A DNA stretch of 64,000 bases from Coptis chinensis (taxonomy: Eukaryota > Streptophyta > Magnoliopsida > Ranunculales > Ranunculaceae): contig CM027378.1 in the NCBI GenBank assembly GCA_015680905.1, positions 2,852,001-2,916,000 of the forward strand, in the 5' to 3' direction. Shown piece by piece: positions 1 to 11,890 of the stretch. The stretch's first letter is position 1, and every line of letters begins with the position of its first letter. The notes under the pieces were generated by a model. It was not told the DNA's origin and did no database searches. It saw only the letters and a list, made by a program, of their open reading frames with translations. The position numbers and the translations under genes are program-made.

Positions 1-78
1 GGTTTAAGTGCATGGCTTGACGGCTTGTACAGATTCACTTAAATATTGACTAATCTGATCAGATTGTGATTCACATAC

Positions 79-1122
79 CTGGACAACAGCCTTGATTAAA
101 GTATCAGGATCGTCACTTTGTAATTGGTTCTTCTCCATAATCGATAACATAATGTCTATAAAGTCCTCCTCCAAGTCCTCTTCATTTACATTTACAAGGC
201 CTCCAGTTCCAGCTGAGACTGCCACCCTCTTTTGACGATGTTCCAAAACCCAGCTCTGAAGGACGGAATCCAGTTCTTTGGCTGCCCGCTTCATAGCATT
301 GTCCAGTCCTCGCAACCGATCCAACCATCCTAAGTAAGGTATCGCGTCCGACAAAGCCAGAGTATCCATAAGACTACGTGTTTTTTCCATCACATTCTTG
401 TACCTTTCAACTTTGGAAGCAAAATTATATTTTCCAGATACAATTCTGGTAATCACATTGAACGGAATTTCAAGTAACCATTTACTCATATCCACCAATA
501 CCAATGCATTATCGTATTTTCTTTTCGTCCACAGCTCGTACAGCTTCTTAAAACAAGCTTCCACCTCAGAAACCCTTTGGAGCTTAAGCATTTCAAGACG
601 GTGATGTGTTAGAAGATTTAAAGTAATCATCTTACGAAGCTCACGCCAATAAGGTCCATAACGTGAGAATGAGACACTGTCTTCATTGTAGAACATGAAC
701 TTGATGGCTTTGTGAACTGGACGGCTGGAGAAGGATTTGTCGTGTGTAGTGAAACAGACCTTCACCAGCTCCCAACTACTCACCACCAATATTGGATGCG
801 TACCAACATGGATGGTAAAGGCTGGGCCATATCGATCGGCTAGTTCCCCAAGCACTCTATGACACGGTTTAGGGCCACTTATTAAATTGAGATGTCCAAT
901 GAAAGGCCATGCACCCACTACTTCAGGTGCCTTCTTGGTCTTGATCGTGTTTCTACTTCTCTTCTTAAAGATATAGAAGATAACCACTATGAAAAAACTA
1001 ACAATGATAGGCGCCGGTACCATTGAAGTTAGTAGCCATTGCTGAAGTGTGGGATTGTGCATTGGTAAAGATGGAGATTTTGCATGTATGTGACTTAGAG
1101 TGGGAATCGAGGAGTTAGTCAT
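79..1122 (-). CDS. Cytochrome P450, CYP82-like, exon 1 (partial gene)
   Basis: This is the first exon of a microsomal P450 monooxygenase. It encodes 348 residues from an ATG at 1122. Residues 34-52 form a hydrophobic signal-anchor for the endoplasmic reticulum, followed by a basic stretch (KKRSRN) and a proline/glycine hinge ending in GAWPFIGHL. A WRELRK motif, the C-helix WxxxR that contacts heme propionates, lies near residue 160. The exon ends at a good donor (CAG then GTATGT, phase 0) just before the expected oxygen-binding I-helix. The I-helix, ExxR, PERF and heme-cysteine segments would be in exon 2, to the left of the window. CYP82 enzymes act in specialised metabolism; the substrate cannot be told from this part. 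The frame is uninterrupted, so the gene may be functional. Codons read beyond the donor are intron. Confidence 0.88.
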
Positions 1123-1189
1123 GGTGAAAGATTACTGTTCCTACGACTTGTTTGGAGAGCAAGTAGTGTATTTTGGTAGCTAAAAAACC

Positions 1190-1201
1190 TTAATTTATAG
1201 A
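1190..1201 (-). promoter_or_regulatory. Putative TATA box of the P450 gene
   Basis: On the minus strand this reads CTATAAATTAAG. It lies about 70 bases upstream of the P450 ATG, which would put the transcription start near 1160 and give a short leader. The distance and sequence fit a plant TATA box; no expression evidence is available. Confidence 0.55.
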
Positions 1202-1211
1202 GGTCTCTTGG

Positions 1212-1533
1212 TTCAAACGTTATATGCGCTCCAGAACTCCCCTTGTCTTCTTCCCAACGCCGCATTTGAATACAAAACCTTGAAATGTAAGGGCAATCTA
1301 CGTTACAATGTTCACAAAGTCCTTGGGAAAAACACAAAAAGTATCGTGCCAAAGTCCTGATTGTTTTGTTGTACACTTGTACACACACCTACTCTGCATG
1401 CTCAAGAAATATGATCACGCGGCTTACACCAAGAAATATGATCACGCGGTTTACACAAGATGTTGATCGCTTAAAATAATAAAATATTTCAAACGTTATA
1501 TGCGTTTCAGAACTCCCCTTGTCTTCTTCCCAA
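1212..1533. repeat. 46-bp direct duplication upstream of the P450 gene
   Basis: A segment beginning TTCAAACGTTATATGCG and ending CTTGTCTTCTTCCCAA occurs at 1212-1257 and again at 1488-1533 with a few substitutions. Both copies have the same orientation and lie in the P450 promoter. It is a small local duplication; any regulatory role is inference. Confidence 0.75.
1403..1456. repeat. Tandem duplication of a 27-bp unit
   Basis: Two adjacent 27-base copies (1403-1429 and 1430-1456) contain AATATGATCACGCGG and differ by one C/T change. They lie between the two copies of the longer promoter duplication. Confidence 0.85.
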
Positions 1534-1554
1534 GGTATCATCCATCAATTTCAT

Positions 1555-2065
1555 TTTGTAGTTGGACCGATGCATCAGCAATTCAGCAGGATCGAGATGT
1601 ACTGTTTGATTAAACTCATGATCCACAAGGTGTTGTAAAAGGGATTGGAGGTGCGGGAGTTATCTTTAGAGATCACAATTTGGTTTTTTTTTGGCTGTTA
1701 TTGCACATGGAATGGGGTCACCTCAAAGGCCGAATGTACACCAATTGTCCTAGCAATGGAACGAGCTGTCGAGAACAACTGGAGGAAGCTATGGTTAGAA
1801 AGTGACTCAATACCGGCAGTTCTCTCTTTCAGAAAAGGCTCCATTCCATGGACCTTAACAGGAAGATGGAAGAGGCCGGGCAGCTCAAAAACTCGATTAC
1901 TCACTGGTGCATCTCACATACATTGCGAAAGGCCAATTTTGTTGCGGATGCTGCCACAAAGAAGGGATCTTCTATGACCATAGGAGAAACAATTTGGAGC
2001 ACAACCAGACCCCTATTCATCACCAGTATATATAGAATGTCCTCACAGGACTTACTACATATTTG
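1555..2065 (+). pseudogene. Broken RNase H-like domain (plant RVT_3 type)
   Basis: Three reading frames together spell an RNase H fold of the kind found at the end of plant non-LTR retrotransposons and in stand-alone RVT_3 proteins. The acidic positions are visible: Asp in WTDAS, Glu in SKAE, Asp in LESDS and Asp in VADAATKKG, the last preceded by the usual ISHTLRKAN segment. An in-frame stop after the first segment and at least two frameshifts (near 1725 and 1860) break it. No reverse transcriptase lies next to it. It ends about 185 bases before the Harbinger terminus at 2253. Confidence 0.7.
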
Positions 2066-2389
2066 AATAGGCTGTCTGTAGTCTTAAGTTTTAATTGGCA
2101 TGTAATGTTCTCTCTCGATATACCATTCTTTAATTATTATTAATAATATCCCTAATTGTGTGCGAAAAATAGTTGTAAAAGTTAGAAAACTGAAAAGACG
2201 TAAAGGACAGATGAAACACAAACAATCAAGGCATGTGAATACACTGTCCTTAGAGCATTTGAATGCAGGTGATAGTTTTCCCCCCATTATTCACCGCCAC
2301 CTCATCACTTATTCACCCCTTTTTCACCAACCCGGTGAAAAACAAGGTGAAGCTGTACGTGCAATGCAAAGGTGATAAAAAATATCTCG

Positions 2390-2487
2390 GACGGGATGTT
2401 AGATTCCGTCTAAAGGTTTTTGATACGAGACGGAATGTAACATCCCGTCTGGTATTTTATAACGAGATGGGATATAACATCCCGTCT
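2390..2487. repeat. Left subterminal palindromes of the Harbinger element
   Basis: Three near-palindromes of 21-23 bases lie at 2390-2410, 2428-2450 and 2465-2487. Each has GACGGAAT or GAtGGGAT on one arm and CATCCCGTC on the other around a TAA centre. Related copies lie at 5459-5519 and 18699-18760. Clustered subterminal motifs are a plausible binding array for the ORF1 or transposase protein; that role is inferred. Confidence 0.8.
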
Positions 2488-2599
2488 AATTACTCAATAT
2501 GAATAGACGCGAACAGGCTCCATTTTCACTTCCTTTCCAGCTAAAATTGCGATTTTCTAGCCTCCATTAACAACATTTTGACACAAACTTCCATTCATA

Positions 2600-4999
2600 A
2601 TGACTTATCCACCCCCCAATGCATCCCCACCAACCTCACCACATGAAGAGCATTCCCGATGGTTTAGAAATGTTAAAATTTTCAAAAAAAAGGGGCAAAA
2701 AGGATCGTCGTCGAGAACGCGTAATGTGGGCGAGGAGGACCAAATTGAACTTGGGTTCAATTTTCCACCGCGTTGTGAAATCGAGGAACACCCACCATTA
2801 GCGTCAACATCGGTCCGACACGTAACAAATCGAGTAGCGGAGTCTCAAGTAAGTTTTTGATTTTTTTTTTGTTAATTATTATTATTTATGTTAGTTTATA
2901 TCAAGTTTGTTGTTGTGTAATTAGTTTGAATTTGTCGCATTGTTTAAAAAAAAAATTAGTTGTAATTATATCGTATTGCGTGTTGGTTGAATGTAGGAAG
3001 TACACCTATGGAAAGTGCGTTGTGCACTTTCAAATGTTGTGTCGTGGTGGCGTTGTATGAAATAAAAAATGGATCCTAATTTTGTCACGGTTACCGACAT
3101 TATATCCGCCACACCATTTGGGATCCTTTTGAATTCTAATTTGGGACAAAATGATCAGGTGTTGTTGTTTGGGATAGTTGAGCGGTGGTGGCAAACTACC
3201 CACACATTCCATTTCCCATGGGGTGAGCTTGGGATTACCCCTCTTGATTTCACAATGCTCACGGGTATCCCAATTGGTTATGGAGATGCCGTTCCTTTTG
3301 ATGAAACTTTAGAGGTTTTTACTACGACGATTAGTTTCTTTGAAGGTTTTGATTTGGTTGAAGATGATGAGCAAGACGGGTTTTTGAGATTATCGGCTGA
3401 GCAGTTTAAGGGAGGAGCTATAAATATGAGTTGGTTTACTTCGAGATATTTGAATAGACTCAAGGAGAAGCCGAAAGACTATCATATTGGTGAGGAGTCG
3501 ATCCACGAGTATGTACGTGCCTTCCTCTTCTACTTTGTTGGTGCGGTATTATTTGGATATCTTTGATAGTTATTTACGATCGGTGGATGGCCACCGTCTC
3601 TCGGGCATAGAGAGGATGTGGGATTATGACTCGGGTCAACCATCTTGGCATACCTTTACCGCTGGCTAGACCTCGCAGTTGAGACGAAAGCCGCTAAAGG
3701 CAATTTGTGCGGCTTTGTTTGGATTATACCGGTAAGTCTTATTTATTAAGTTATTGTTTCATTTCATTTATTTATCTAATTATTTATGTTGACATGTTTA
3801 TATATATGTTGACATGTTTATATGTTGACATTATTTATCTGGAACATTTTCGTGTGATGCATCCTGTGTTGAAGAGGTTGGAAAAGGATGAGACTCATGA
3901 CCTGATTCTACGTATTCAAGCATGGGGGCTTCATCGTAGGCAGAGGGGGTATGGGGACCTATCGCATAATATTCATAACACTCGTCAGCAGATTGGGCTT
4001 TTAGGAGCTACCCGAATTGAGTGGCAACCCTGGGCCGAGTCCTTCATCTTTCAGACCCCTTATGCGGACATTCCGGATGTTCGAGAGACCGAGTACATGA
4101 GACTATCATATATGTGTCATAGAGCAAGATTTCTTTCTCAGCGGCGAATGATACTTATAGGGTCAGTCACTGCATGGTACCTTGGGGACAGATGTTGGCG
4201 GCAAGTATCTGGAGAGATTGTTATACCTTACCCACCACCCATAGATATGACAGCCTCTGATATTCTTCCTGCTGTTCTTTCACACTATAGAGCAAACCCA
4301 AATGAGTGGCCAGACGCATCAGCTTTCATTTTTACGGGCGACTATGACTTATATTGGAAGAGGGTTGGTCGAGGTCTCTTGCTAGGTGTGTTATACCAGG
4401 GCACCAATTTTGAAGGGGTTACTTCTAGAGCATTGAGGCCCGACATTCATTTCCTAGGAGGAGTGGAGTTGCCACGCCATCGATCCGTGGTGTTTCATGA
4501 TATTCGGATGCATAAAAAGAACTCCACAGATATTTGATGATGATGACCTTTGGCACTGGAGCATGATTACTTCTCAGGGGCAAGATATGAGAATACCTAT
4601 TCCACCAATAGATGCCGCAGTGGTAGCAGATTTGTCAGTATAGTTTGAGCAGTTAGCCGAGGTTAGTATGATTTGAATTTATTCATGATTTGTTATTATT
4701 AGTATTCACTATAACCCTTAACATGCATTTGTTTTGTTAAACAGGATGAAGTAAGGTCGGAGCTCCTTAACTACAGCTCTCTCAGTTATGCCATGCGTGA
4801 GTCCTTCATGGAGTCCTCTCGTCGTAGTTTTGAGTACTTACAAGAAGAATTTAAATCAAACTTTAAACCGAGGCGTGTGCAAGAGTTGGAGAATCTTTGG
4901 AAGTGGAGTACCTCAAGCTCAACCTTAACTAGAGGCGACAACGACGTGGGGGAGAGCTCTTCGACCGAAGCCTCTCGTAGGGGGAGGAGGTCTCAGTAG
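2600..4999 (+). pseudogene. Plant mobile domain (PMD, MAIN/MAIL-like) gene, broken
   Basis: Exon 1 (2600-2848) encodes a basic, proline-rich leader and ends at CAA/GTAAGT. Exon 2 starts after TGTAG at 2997 and contains the PMD core, including ERWWQTTHTFHFPWGE followed by ITPLDFTMLTGIPIG, a PMD signature. Further conserved pieces are RAFLFYFVG, a YLYRWLDLAVE stretch in another frame, and an EWQPWAE segment in the 3707-4537 frame. The last exon starts after CACAG-like sequence at 4745 and ends at TAG 4997-4999. Breaks: an in-frame TAA at 3063-3065 just before the core, two frameshifts around 3550-3660, and a TAG near 4640. PMD proteins are known from host genes that silence transposons (MAIN, MAIL1) and as cargo of some transposons. 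This copy lies inside Harbinger termini. Confidence 0.78.
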
Positions 5000-5814
5000 A
5001 TATTTTTTTGTAGTTTGTAGTAACTGTGCGCCATTACTTGTCTTATGGCGTTTGGGATTGTTGTTTGTAATGAATTTTTGATTAGCAGGTTTTTCTTTGA
5101 TGAGTTTTGGATATGAATATGTCATTAAACAAAGGAGGTTATGTCCAATTTTTTTTAGAAATTATAAGTTAGTTTTTTTTACCGAGTTTCTGTGTTAGAC
5201 TTGGGTGTTGTTCATGATTGTTGTTTGTCTTATTTATTATTTTCAAAGTATATTAGCAGGTTTTGGATATGAATATATCAATAAAACAAATGAGGTTATG
5301 GCAAAAAAAAATTAAAAATTTATAAGTTCGTATGTTTCCAAAAATTTCACATTCGTTTCACCCATTTCCTGTCTTTGTTGAAACATAAAATTTTGATGGA
5401 ATATCACTCATTTTTGCAGGTGGTTTAGTTCTGACAGGAATAGTGTATGGGGATACCGAGACGGAATGTAACATCCCGTTTGGGTTTTTTAGACCGAGAC
5501 GGAATGTAACATCCCGTCTAGTTTTTAAGTCCTTCTTACTGCATCTTTTACTATTCCAAACATTGGAATTATGGATGGGGATAGTGGCCCATTGGAATTA
5601 TTGAGGGTACATTTGGATAGACATTTGGATACAATGTGTTGTCACTTGGAGAGTGAACAAAAATCTGATAAAATGTGTTGTCAATTGGTAAGTGGACCAA
5701 AATCGAAGTATCACATGTGACCTTACCTTTCATATTTCGTTTTACTCTTCTTTCTTTTAGATCAAACAAACAAACAACCATCTTCTTCCCCACAACCAAG
5801 CTAAAAATAGGAAA
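5000..5814. other. AT-rich spacer between PMD gene and transposase
   Basis: No convincing coding sequence is present. A phrase containing AGCAGGTTTT and GATATGAATAT occurs twice, near 5085 and 5252, an old local duplication. The only notable structure is the internal pair of CATCCCGTC palindromes, listed separately. The last 200 bases may hold the transposase promoter. Confidence 0.5.
5459..5519. repeat. Internal copy of the Harbinger subterminal palindrome
   Basis: Two palindromes (5459-5481 and 5497-5519) have the same GACGGAATGTAACATCCCG core as the left terminus, including flanking GAG. They separate the PMD gene from the transposase gene. No TIR-like GAGCATTTG sequence or TTA-bounded end is visible next to them, so they do not mark an obvious second transposon end. 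Confidence 0.8.
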
Positions 5815-7314
5815 AATGTCTAGAGAAGAAAGAATTGGATATAACCAAAGGTTATGGGGAGGATCTAGTAGTAATAGTTCGATCTACGGTTTCACCGAAG
5901 TCGTTTTCTTACGGTACTTCAAGAAGATGACTACATGGAAAGAGTAAGAGATGAGCATAATGATATGATGAGGAAGGAGGAGGAGGAGGTTGCAGTTATT
6001 AACCACTGCGTTGGGGCATTAATGACTCAAGCAGCCATTGAAATTGAAGATGTGGATCTGCACAAACGCGGTGGATCCGTGAAGGGTAGAGAGTACACGT
6101 TTAGAGATGGTGGTGATTTCATAAAACAAAAAGATAATGATGGATTACTTCACAACACCTTGTAGGTGGCCTCCTCATAAGTTTAGGCGAAGGTACAGGA
6201 TGACAAGAGAGCTTTTATGTATATGTTGCATATTGTTGCATCATTCGACGATTACTTTAAAGACAAGGTGGATGGATTGGATTCGGCAAGCAATTTCGGG
6301 TTTCTGAAGGGACTAGCCTGCAGATTGCATAATTAGCAACCGGGTTGTTGTTCCGATTCAACGGATGAGTATTTACAAATTGGAGATTCCACAGCAAATG
6401 TATCTATGAAGCGTTGGTGCAAGGCAATTATCACGGCGTTTGAGGAAGAGTATTTTGAGATGACCAACCGAAGCGCATAATTGCTAGGATATTAGCTGAA
6501 AATGCGACAAGTGGTTTTCCAAGAATGCTTGGATCAATCGACTGTATGCACTGGGTGTGGAAGAATTGTCCAAGTGGATAGGCTGGAACACATGTAGGGT
6601 ACAAGAAGGATCCAACTTTGATACTTGAAGCCGTTTGCATAAGACAAACATTGTTGGATCGGCATTGCTTCTTCGGGCTTACCAGGTTCGTATAATGACA
6701 TTAACGTGTTTCATCGTTCTCATGTTTTTGAATCATTAGAGCAAGGTGAGGCTCCTGTTGTTGCATTTAATGTGAATGGTAATGACTATGATATGGGATA
6801 TTATCTTGCTGATGGTATTTACCCAAAATGGGGCACATTTGTTCAAGCCATTCATTATCCAAGAAATAAGCATAAAAAGATCTTTACTCAACGTCAAGAA
6901 GCTGCAAGAAAGGATGTTGAAAGGACGTTTGGAGTTTTGCAGGCACGATGGCATATTGTTAAGGCTTCTGTGCGTTGTCATAGTGTTGTTATTCTTGGAG
7001 ACATAATGAAGGCATGCATTATAATGCATAATATGATTGTTGAGAATGAACGTGAAAGTGGAGTTTGGAATTGGAAAGGTCAGAGGAAAGAAACAATACC
7101 TGCGCTCTTTCAGGAAGATGATGGTTTTCATTTTGTCTATCAGATGATTGAAGCAAGAAATAAGATCAGAAATGAAGTTACACATACTAATCTTCAAAAG
7201 GACTTAGTTAAACATGTTTTTAATTGGACTGGTATTGAAGAAACAGCAGATCCGGTACCAATTTATGATCCAAATTGGTCGGATCCAGATGAGGGAGAAG
7301 GAGGCGAAAATTAA
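5815..7314 (+). pseudogene. PIF/Harbinger transposase (DDE nuclease), broken
   Basis: This is the nuclease subunit of PIF/Harbinger transposition. The N-terminal part is scattered over short frames (from MSREERIGYNQ at 5815), then HKFRRRYRMTRELF-like sequence near 6180. The catalytic core shows all three acidic residues: Asp in GSIDCMHW (codon 6540-6542), Asp in GSYNDINVF (6697-6699) and Glu in RKDVERTFGVLQ (6919-6921). Downstream are the usual RWHIVKA and IIMHNMIVENE segments. The final 203 codons to the stop at 7312-7314 are open. Breaks include a TAG at 6579-6581 where the family has a tryptophan, and several stops and frameshifts upstream. It converges on ORF1 across an AT-rich spacer. 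Confidence 0.85.
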
Positions 7315-7719
7315 AATGGGAATGAAAGTGTATTTCCTATGTATTTCCTAATGTGAACTATTAAGTTCCAACGTATTTCATACGTATTTCCTATGTATTT
7401 CCTAATGTATTTCCTATGTAATTCCTATAAGTTCTTATGTGTTTAATGAGTTGTGTTTTAATGAACTAAATGCACTATGTATTTTAATTTTATTGGTAAT
7501 TGTATTTCTATGAAAATAATTATATTGGACAGAACATACATAGTGCATTAATTAAAAAAAAAATAGTTAGATAAAAATACATAGTTCATTAATTAAAAAT
7601 ACAATGAAATTAAAATATATAGTGCATTAATTAAAAAGACAGTGAAATTAAAATACATAGTGCATTAATTAAAATACATAGTGCTTTAATTAAAATAAAA
7701 TACTAGATATTACATAAGC
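7315..7719. other. AT-rich convergent spacer with short repeats
   Basis: This lies between the convergent transposase and ORF1. It contains repeated TATTTCCTATG units near 7330-7420 and at least three spaced copies of an ACATAGTGCATTAATTAAA-like phrase between about 7535 and 7700. It probably holds both 3' ends. No coding potential is seen. Confidence 0.6.
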
Positions 7720-8863
7720 TTAGTTAGAGCTAGAACCACCTCTAGCCCTTGCCCATTTAGCACGTATTTCAGCTTGTTGTTGCTCGATTATAAAAGCGGT
7801 ATCAGAATGGAGGACACTTGTATCGGTCGCTAAAATCTTAGCTTCATATTGCATCTTTTGAAGCCGATTTTTTTCCAATTGAACCTGATTTTTTTTCTGC
7901 TTGAATCCGATTTTTTTCTTCTCTTGCCATCACAGTTCTTTGACCATACGCAAGTTCCCTTTCCCTAAGTTCTAAGCATTTTTGTGTTTCATTTGCATCC
8001 TGTGAAAATGTATCCTTTAAGCGTGTAAAGTAACCTCCAACATACCAACTGATTTTTCTTGGTTCCTTTTGGACTTGGCTTTCTTCAATCCAAGAGGACG
8101 CTCCATTTCTTTTGACGCTCTATTTCTTGAGAACCCTCCAATTCAACTCCACCAACACTGGTGAATTAGAAGTTGAATCTTCACCATCATTTTTTGCGAC
8201 CTTTTTTTCCTTTGTGGGCGGCTTGACCTTGCCTCAAAAACGTTACTCCACTTTGGATTATCGTTGAGTATAACGTAACAATGATCAAGTGAAAAAGCCG
8301 ATTTTTCTTGTAGTTGGTACGTCATCCTTGCCTCGGACAACTAAAAAATAAAATGGTGGTAATTAGACTAAAATAATCACTAGGACTAAGATAATTAAAC
8401 TAAAATAATAATTAGACTAAGATAATAATTAGACTAAGACTAAAATGGAAATAATAAATACACTAAGATAATTAGACTAAGACGGAAATAATTAGACTAA
8501 GACTAAGATAATCAATAAATTCCAAATTGACAACGTTGTAATTACCCAACTTTGTATTATTGTACCACTTGCATGTCGAGCCTCCACTGCATTCATAATT
8601 GCAACAAACTTGTTCATCATTTTTGAAATATATTTCCACCTACCGCTAATTGAATCGGGAGACCTATCCGACCCACGTGCTTGATTGAACTCGTTTGTTA
8701 CACGATTCCAAAATCCTTTTGCATTTTGGAAAGCACCAACAATGGAGTCTTCACTAATTTTTATCCAAGCAAGACATAGAGCTTGATCATCGGACATGCT
8801 AAAGTGAGTTCTCGCTTTTGCTTGAGTGCTACCACTTGCTTGAGATGCTTGAGTTGATGCCAT
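7720..8863 (-). pseudogene. PIF/Harbinger ORF1, Myb/SANT-like DNA-binding protein
   Basis: The start ATG at 8863 opens a 123-codon frame (8492-8863) with a trihelix Myb/SANT-like domain: FSMSDDQALCLAWIKISED, then FWNRVTNEFNQ and SGRWKYISKMMNKF. This type of protein partners the nuclease in PIF/Harbinger transposition. After an apparent intron (about 8345-8540) the frame at 8143-8340 gives a region like the NAM-associated C-terminal domain (FSLDHCYVILNDNPKW). The protein tail reads GSSSN before a TAA at 7720-7722. The middle (7900-8140) is lysine/glutamate-rich and frameshifted. The gene is antisense to the transposase, a common arrangement in this superfamily. Probably non-functional; exon borders are uncertain. 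Confidence 0.75.
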
Positions 8864-9026
8864 TTGATATTTGGTTTTTTTTAAGAACTGATTTTAAAGA
8901 AGAAGAAATATGATATATGATTGTTGGAAGTGTGAGTTGAAATGAAACAAATGTTGTATATATACCAAAGTTTTTTATTTTGACCGTTTTTGACCTTTCT
9001 GACTTTTTGACCGTTGGTAAACTAGC

Positions 9027-10131
9027 TGATAAGAGCCCAAAACTGTAGTTTTAACCCCTTAATAATCATACTGTTAGACCAATTATGTGAATAATAAGTA
9101 AGAGTTAATACTGATTACGTGTTTTTATACATTTCAGGCTTCAAAATTCATTATGTGCAGAAATGTGCCACTTTAGCGAGATAAAGGAGCAAACGTCAGC
9201 AGAACTTCCGAATGCCATATCTTTGGACTCAGACCTCGGATTGAGGCCTACCTTATGTCAAAACGACCGGCTCGGAAAGAGCTTTGCAATGGTCCAAGCC
9301 TTGCACCAATCAGAGGAGCAGAAGTGGACGAAAAGTCTGTGGAAGCCAACTGCAGCTGAAGAGGCCTTTTTGGACTGAAAGAATTGGGTTTTGGGCCTCA
9401 TTCTCTGGCCCAAAACATGGCTCCAAGCCCATGCACGATTTTTGGATCTGAATGTATAAGAACAAAAGCTTAACTCATTGTTAATGGAAGTTAGGTTAGA
9501 AAGCTAATGTTAATGGAGTTTAGGGTTAGAAAAAGATAGATCTAGATTAGTTTTTAGATCTAGATCTAGTTTTGAATCTCCATTTTTATTAGTTTTCATT
9601 TCCCTTGTTTTAATTTAAAGTATTAAAATATTGTTATTGCTTCATTAGATAAATCAAGTAGTTTATTATTGATCAAATTTGATTTTGTCATTTATCTATT
9701 GCTTAGATCTAATTTCATTTCTTGGTTGTTAGTCATTTCGTAGTTATTGATGTTGGGTTGGATTATTGTTCATTAAATTCATAAATTAGGTTGTCTTCAT
9801 TTTGATTCTTAGACTATTGTTAAATTTAGATTTATAAAGTTTTAATTTCAGTTTAATTTAATTATGTCTTATTGTTATTATTGTTCTCGTGTTGGGAATG
9901 ATAGTATAGAAATTTCACACCAAACACATCACTCTCACTGTTCCTTGTGTTTGAATAATTGAATTCTATTTAAGTCTTGAGGGTTTAAGAGTGGAACGAA
10001 TTCCTTACTCATTATATTGCATGATTATGTTTTGAGAGTAAGAAGAATTGATTTAAACGTAAGAACGGTAGGATTACGTATTAGTGTTGTTAACATTAAT
10101 ATTAGTGTTTTATTGTTTTTACGGGTTATCA
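9027..10131 (+). repeat. 5' LTR of the Athila-like element
   Basis: It is 1,105 bp, begins TGATAAG and ends TCA. It is almost identical to 17575-18681 except for the final 45-50 bases. A GATCTAGATCTAG-containing palindromic stretch lies near 9540-9570. Confidence 0.92.
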
Positions 10132-10133
10132 AA

Positions 10134-10146
10134 TGGCGCCGCTGCC
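10134..10146 (+). other. Primer-binding site (tRNA-Asp type)
   Basis: TGGCGCCGCTGCC begins two bases after the 5' LTR. TGGCGCC start sites are typical of Athila/Tat gypsy elements and match the 3' end of tRNA-Asp. Confidence 0.8.
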
Positions 10147-11400
10147 ATCTTAATCTCGTTCATGACAAGAATTCAATTGCTTGAATCCAAGGGGCAATCC
10201 CCCATTCTCTACCCACCCACCCTTTTAATTTTTCATTTTTGTTTCTTGATTTTTGGAACTGTTCCTTCGTTTCAGGAATAGGGGCATGGATTCACAGAGA
10301 AAAACACTGCGGTGAAGGTATTTCTAAATTTTCGAAAATTCTGAAAATATTCATACATAATATTTAATGTGTTGTTGATTTACTAGAATATTTTCAGATT
10401 TTTCAAAGTTGGTTTACCTTGTGAAAAAAATACGATCTTTATAGTGCTGCATTTCAGTTTTCACACCGTATGTTCTTGAAAAACAGACGAATAAGGTTAC
10501 TTAGGGAGTTCTAAAAATTCTATAATTTTTACAAGAGTATCTATCCTAATCCAGAAGTTTGTAGTAAAAATTTGATGAGTTTTTTATTTGTTTTGACCAC
10601 CTAAATAGTAGAGTGTTTCCAGTGTGTTCTGCAGTGTTGCAAACACTTAATATCTGAAACACCAGCCAATAAGGAGAGGTTGTAGAACTCCAATTGCTCT
10701 AAATTTCTTACAGGAACAACTAGGATCTGTTAGGAGTCTCCAGTAAAAATTTGGAAATTTTTGGATTTGTTTTGATGGGTTAACCATTCGGTTGTTTGTA
10801 TTGTGTCCGAAAACGGTTTCGCAAACTTTGGAGGGCTGTAGAGGGACTTTCACAGCTCCGATCGATCTGAAATTTTACAGGCTACTTGATAGACGTCTTA
10901 GCAAATTACTGTAAAAATTTCAGATTTTTTGGAGTACGATAAAAGGCCTAAAACTTGAAAACCCTGGAGCGCGACCCCGCGCCATGTTGAAGCGCGACCC
11001 GCCCTTAAACACTGTAATTTCAACTTACCTTGAGCCCACGCCCAACGCCAACCGCGCCCAACCCGCGCCCTACAAGGAAAATTCATCCGAACAGCCCAAT
11101 TTTCATAGGTAAATGCATATTTTTATTCCTTAAAGTTATTCAGTGTTTCTAACTTGTTAAATACACTCGAAATCGCGATACAAGACGCTTATTCAAACGC
11201 AGTAGCAAAAGGAGGCATTCAGTACTCCTTCTTCCACTCCTCGCCTCTTCGTCAGAGAGGAGTTTTAATTCTAGTATAATCAGGCTTGTTTTTCATAGAA
11301 ATAAATACAACACGCCTATCTAGAATTTCACACACTACACTTGCATCAATGGCTAAAGAACAAGAGACTCCTCTCTCGATTTTTATAAAGCCCTAAACGA
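10147..11400 (+). other. Retrotransposon leader, non-coding
   Basis: This is the untranslated leader between the primer-binding site and gag. It includes a GC-rich patch near 10970-11080 with repeated GCGCGACCC and CCAACGCC phrases. A similar GCGACC-rich patch lies at 14700-14860 in the same element. No ORF is supported. Confidence 0.6.
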
Positions 11401-11890
11401 TGGCCCTAAGTCGCATCGTTCTTGTAGACCTAGTGGGGGATTTTGAATCCCCCCTAATATATTTAACTTGTTACCGGTTTTCATGGTTTAGACCACGAGA
11501 AGCCTTACCAAAGACACGCGTAGGATAGACCAAGTTCTCACTACATTCCATCATCCTAGCGTAAGTCGGATCAAGTTAAACTTAGGGTGTTTCCTTTCAC
11601 CCTAGCCGATAAAGGCGTCTCTTGGTTAACTGCCCAAACGCCAAACTCGTGGACTCATGGGCTCAACTTGTTCAATTGTTCATGGAACAATTTTACCCAT
11701 GCCGAAGACGGATGAAATGCTTCACAAGATTCATTTCTTCGGCCCGTAATCCTCATGAATCCTTTTTCGAGGCACGGAATCGTTTCATCGATCTTCTCAT
11801 TGAATGCCCGATCATAATCTTGCGAAAAGACACGCTTTGTTCGTGCTTTCTTCAAGGGGGCTTTCACATTATCATAAGGAGGTTCTAGAT
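11401..11890 (+). pseudogene. Athila-like gag remnant
   Basis: Two frames carry the retrotransposon gag core. One reads VFPFTLADKGVSWL near 11590-11640. The other continues as DSWAQLVQLFMEQFYP and SFFEARNRFIDLLIECP. These match the usual plant gag pattern of a planted tryptophan, a FxxKFFP-like stretch and an ESFxEAWxRF motif. A frameshift near 11630 separates the halves. The ATG at 11401 is the likely original start region. Confidence 0.7.

Noticed and set aside
4-78. The P450 frame continuing to the window edge
   Set aside because: A strong donor (CAG/GTATGT) ends the exon at 79, and the extra residues do not resemble P450 sequence.
1119-1388. An 89-codon minus-strand frame upstream of the P450
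   Set aside because: It overlaps the promoter and TATA region and does not join the P450 frame.
5521-5560. A second Harbinger right end next to the internal palindromes
   Set aside because: No GAGCATTTG-type terminus or TTA pair could be found there.
6736-7197. A 153-codon minus-strand open frame
   Set aside because: It lies exactly antisense to the conserved transposase catalytic region and has no recognisable content.
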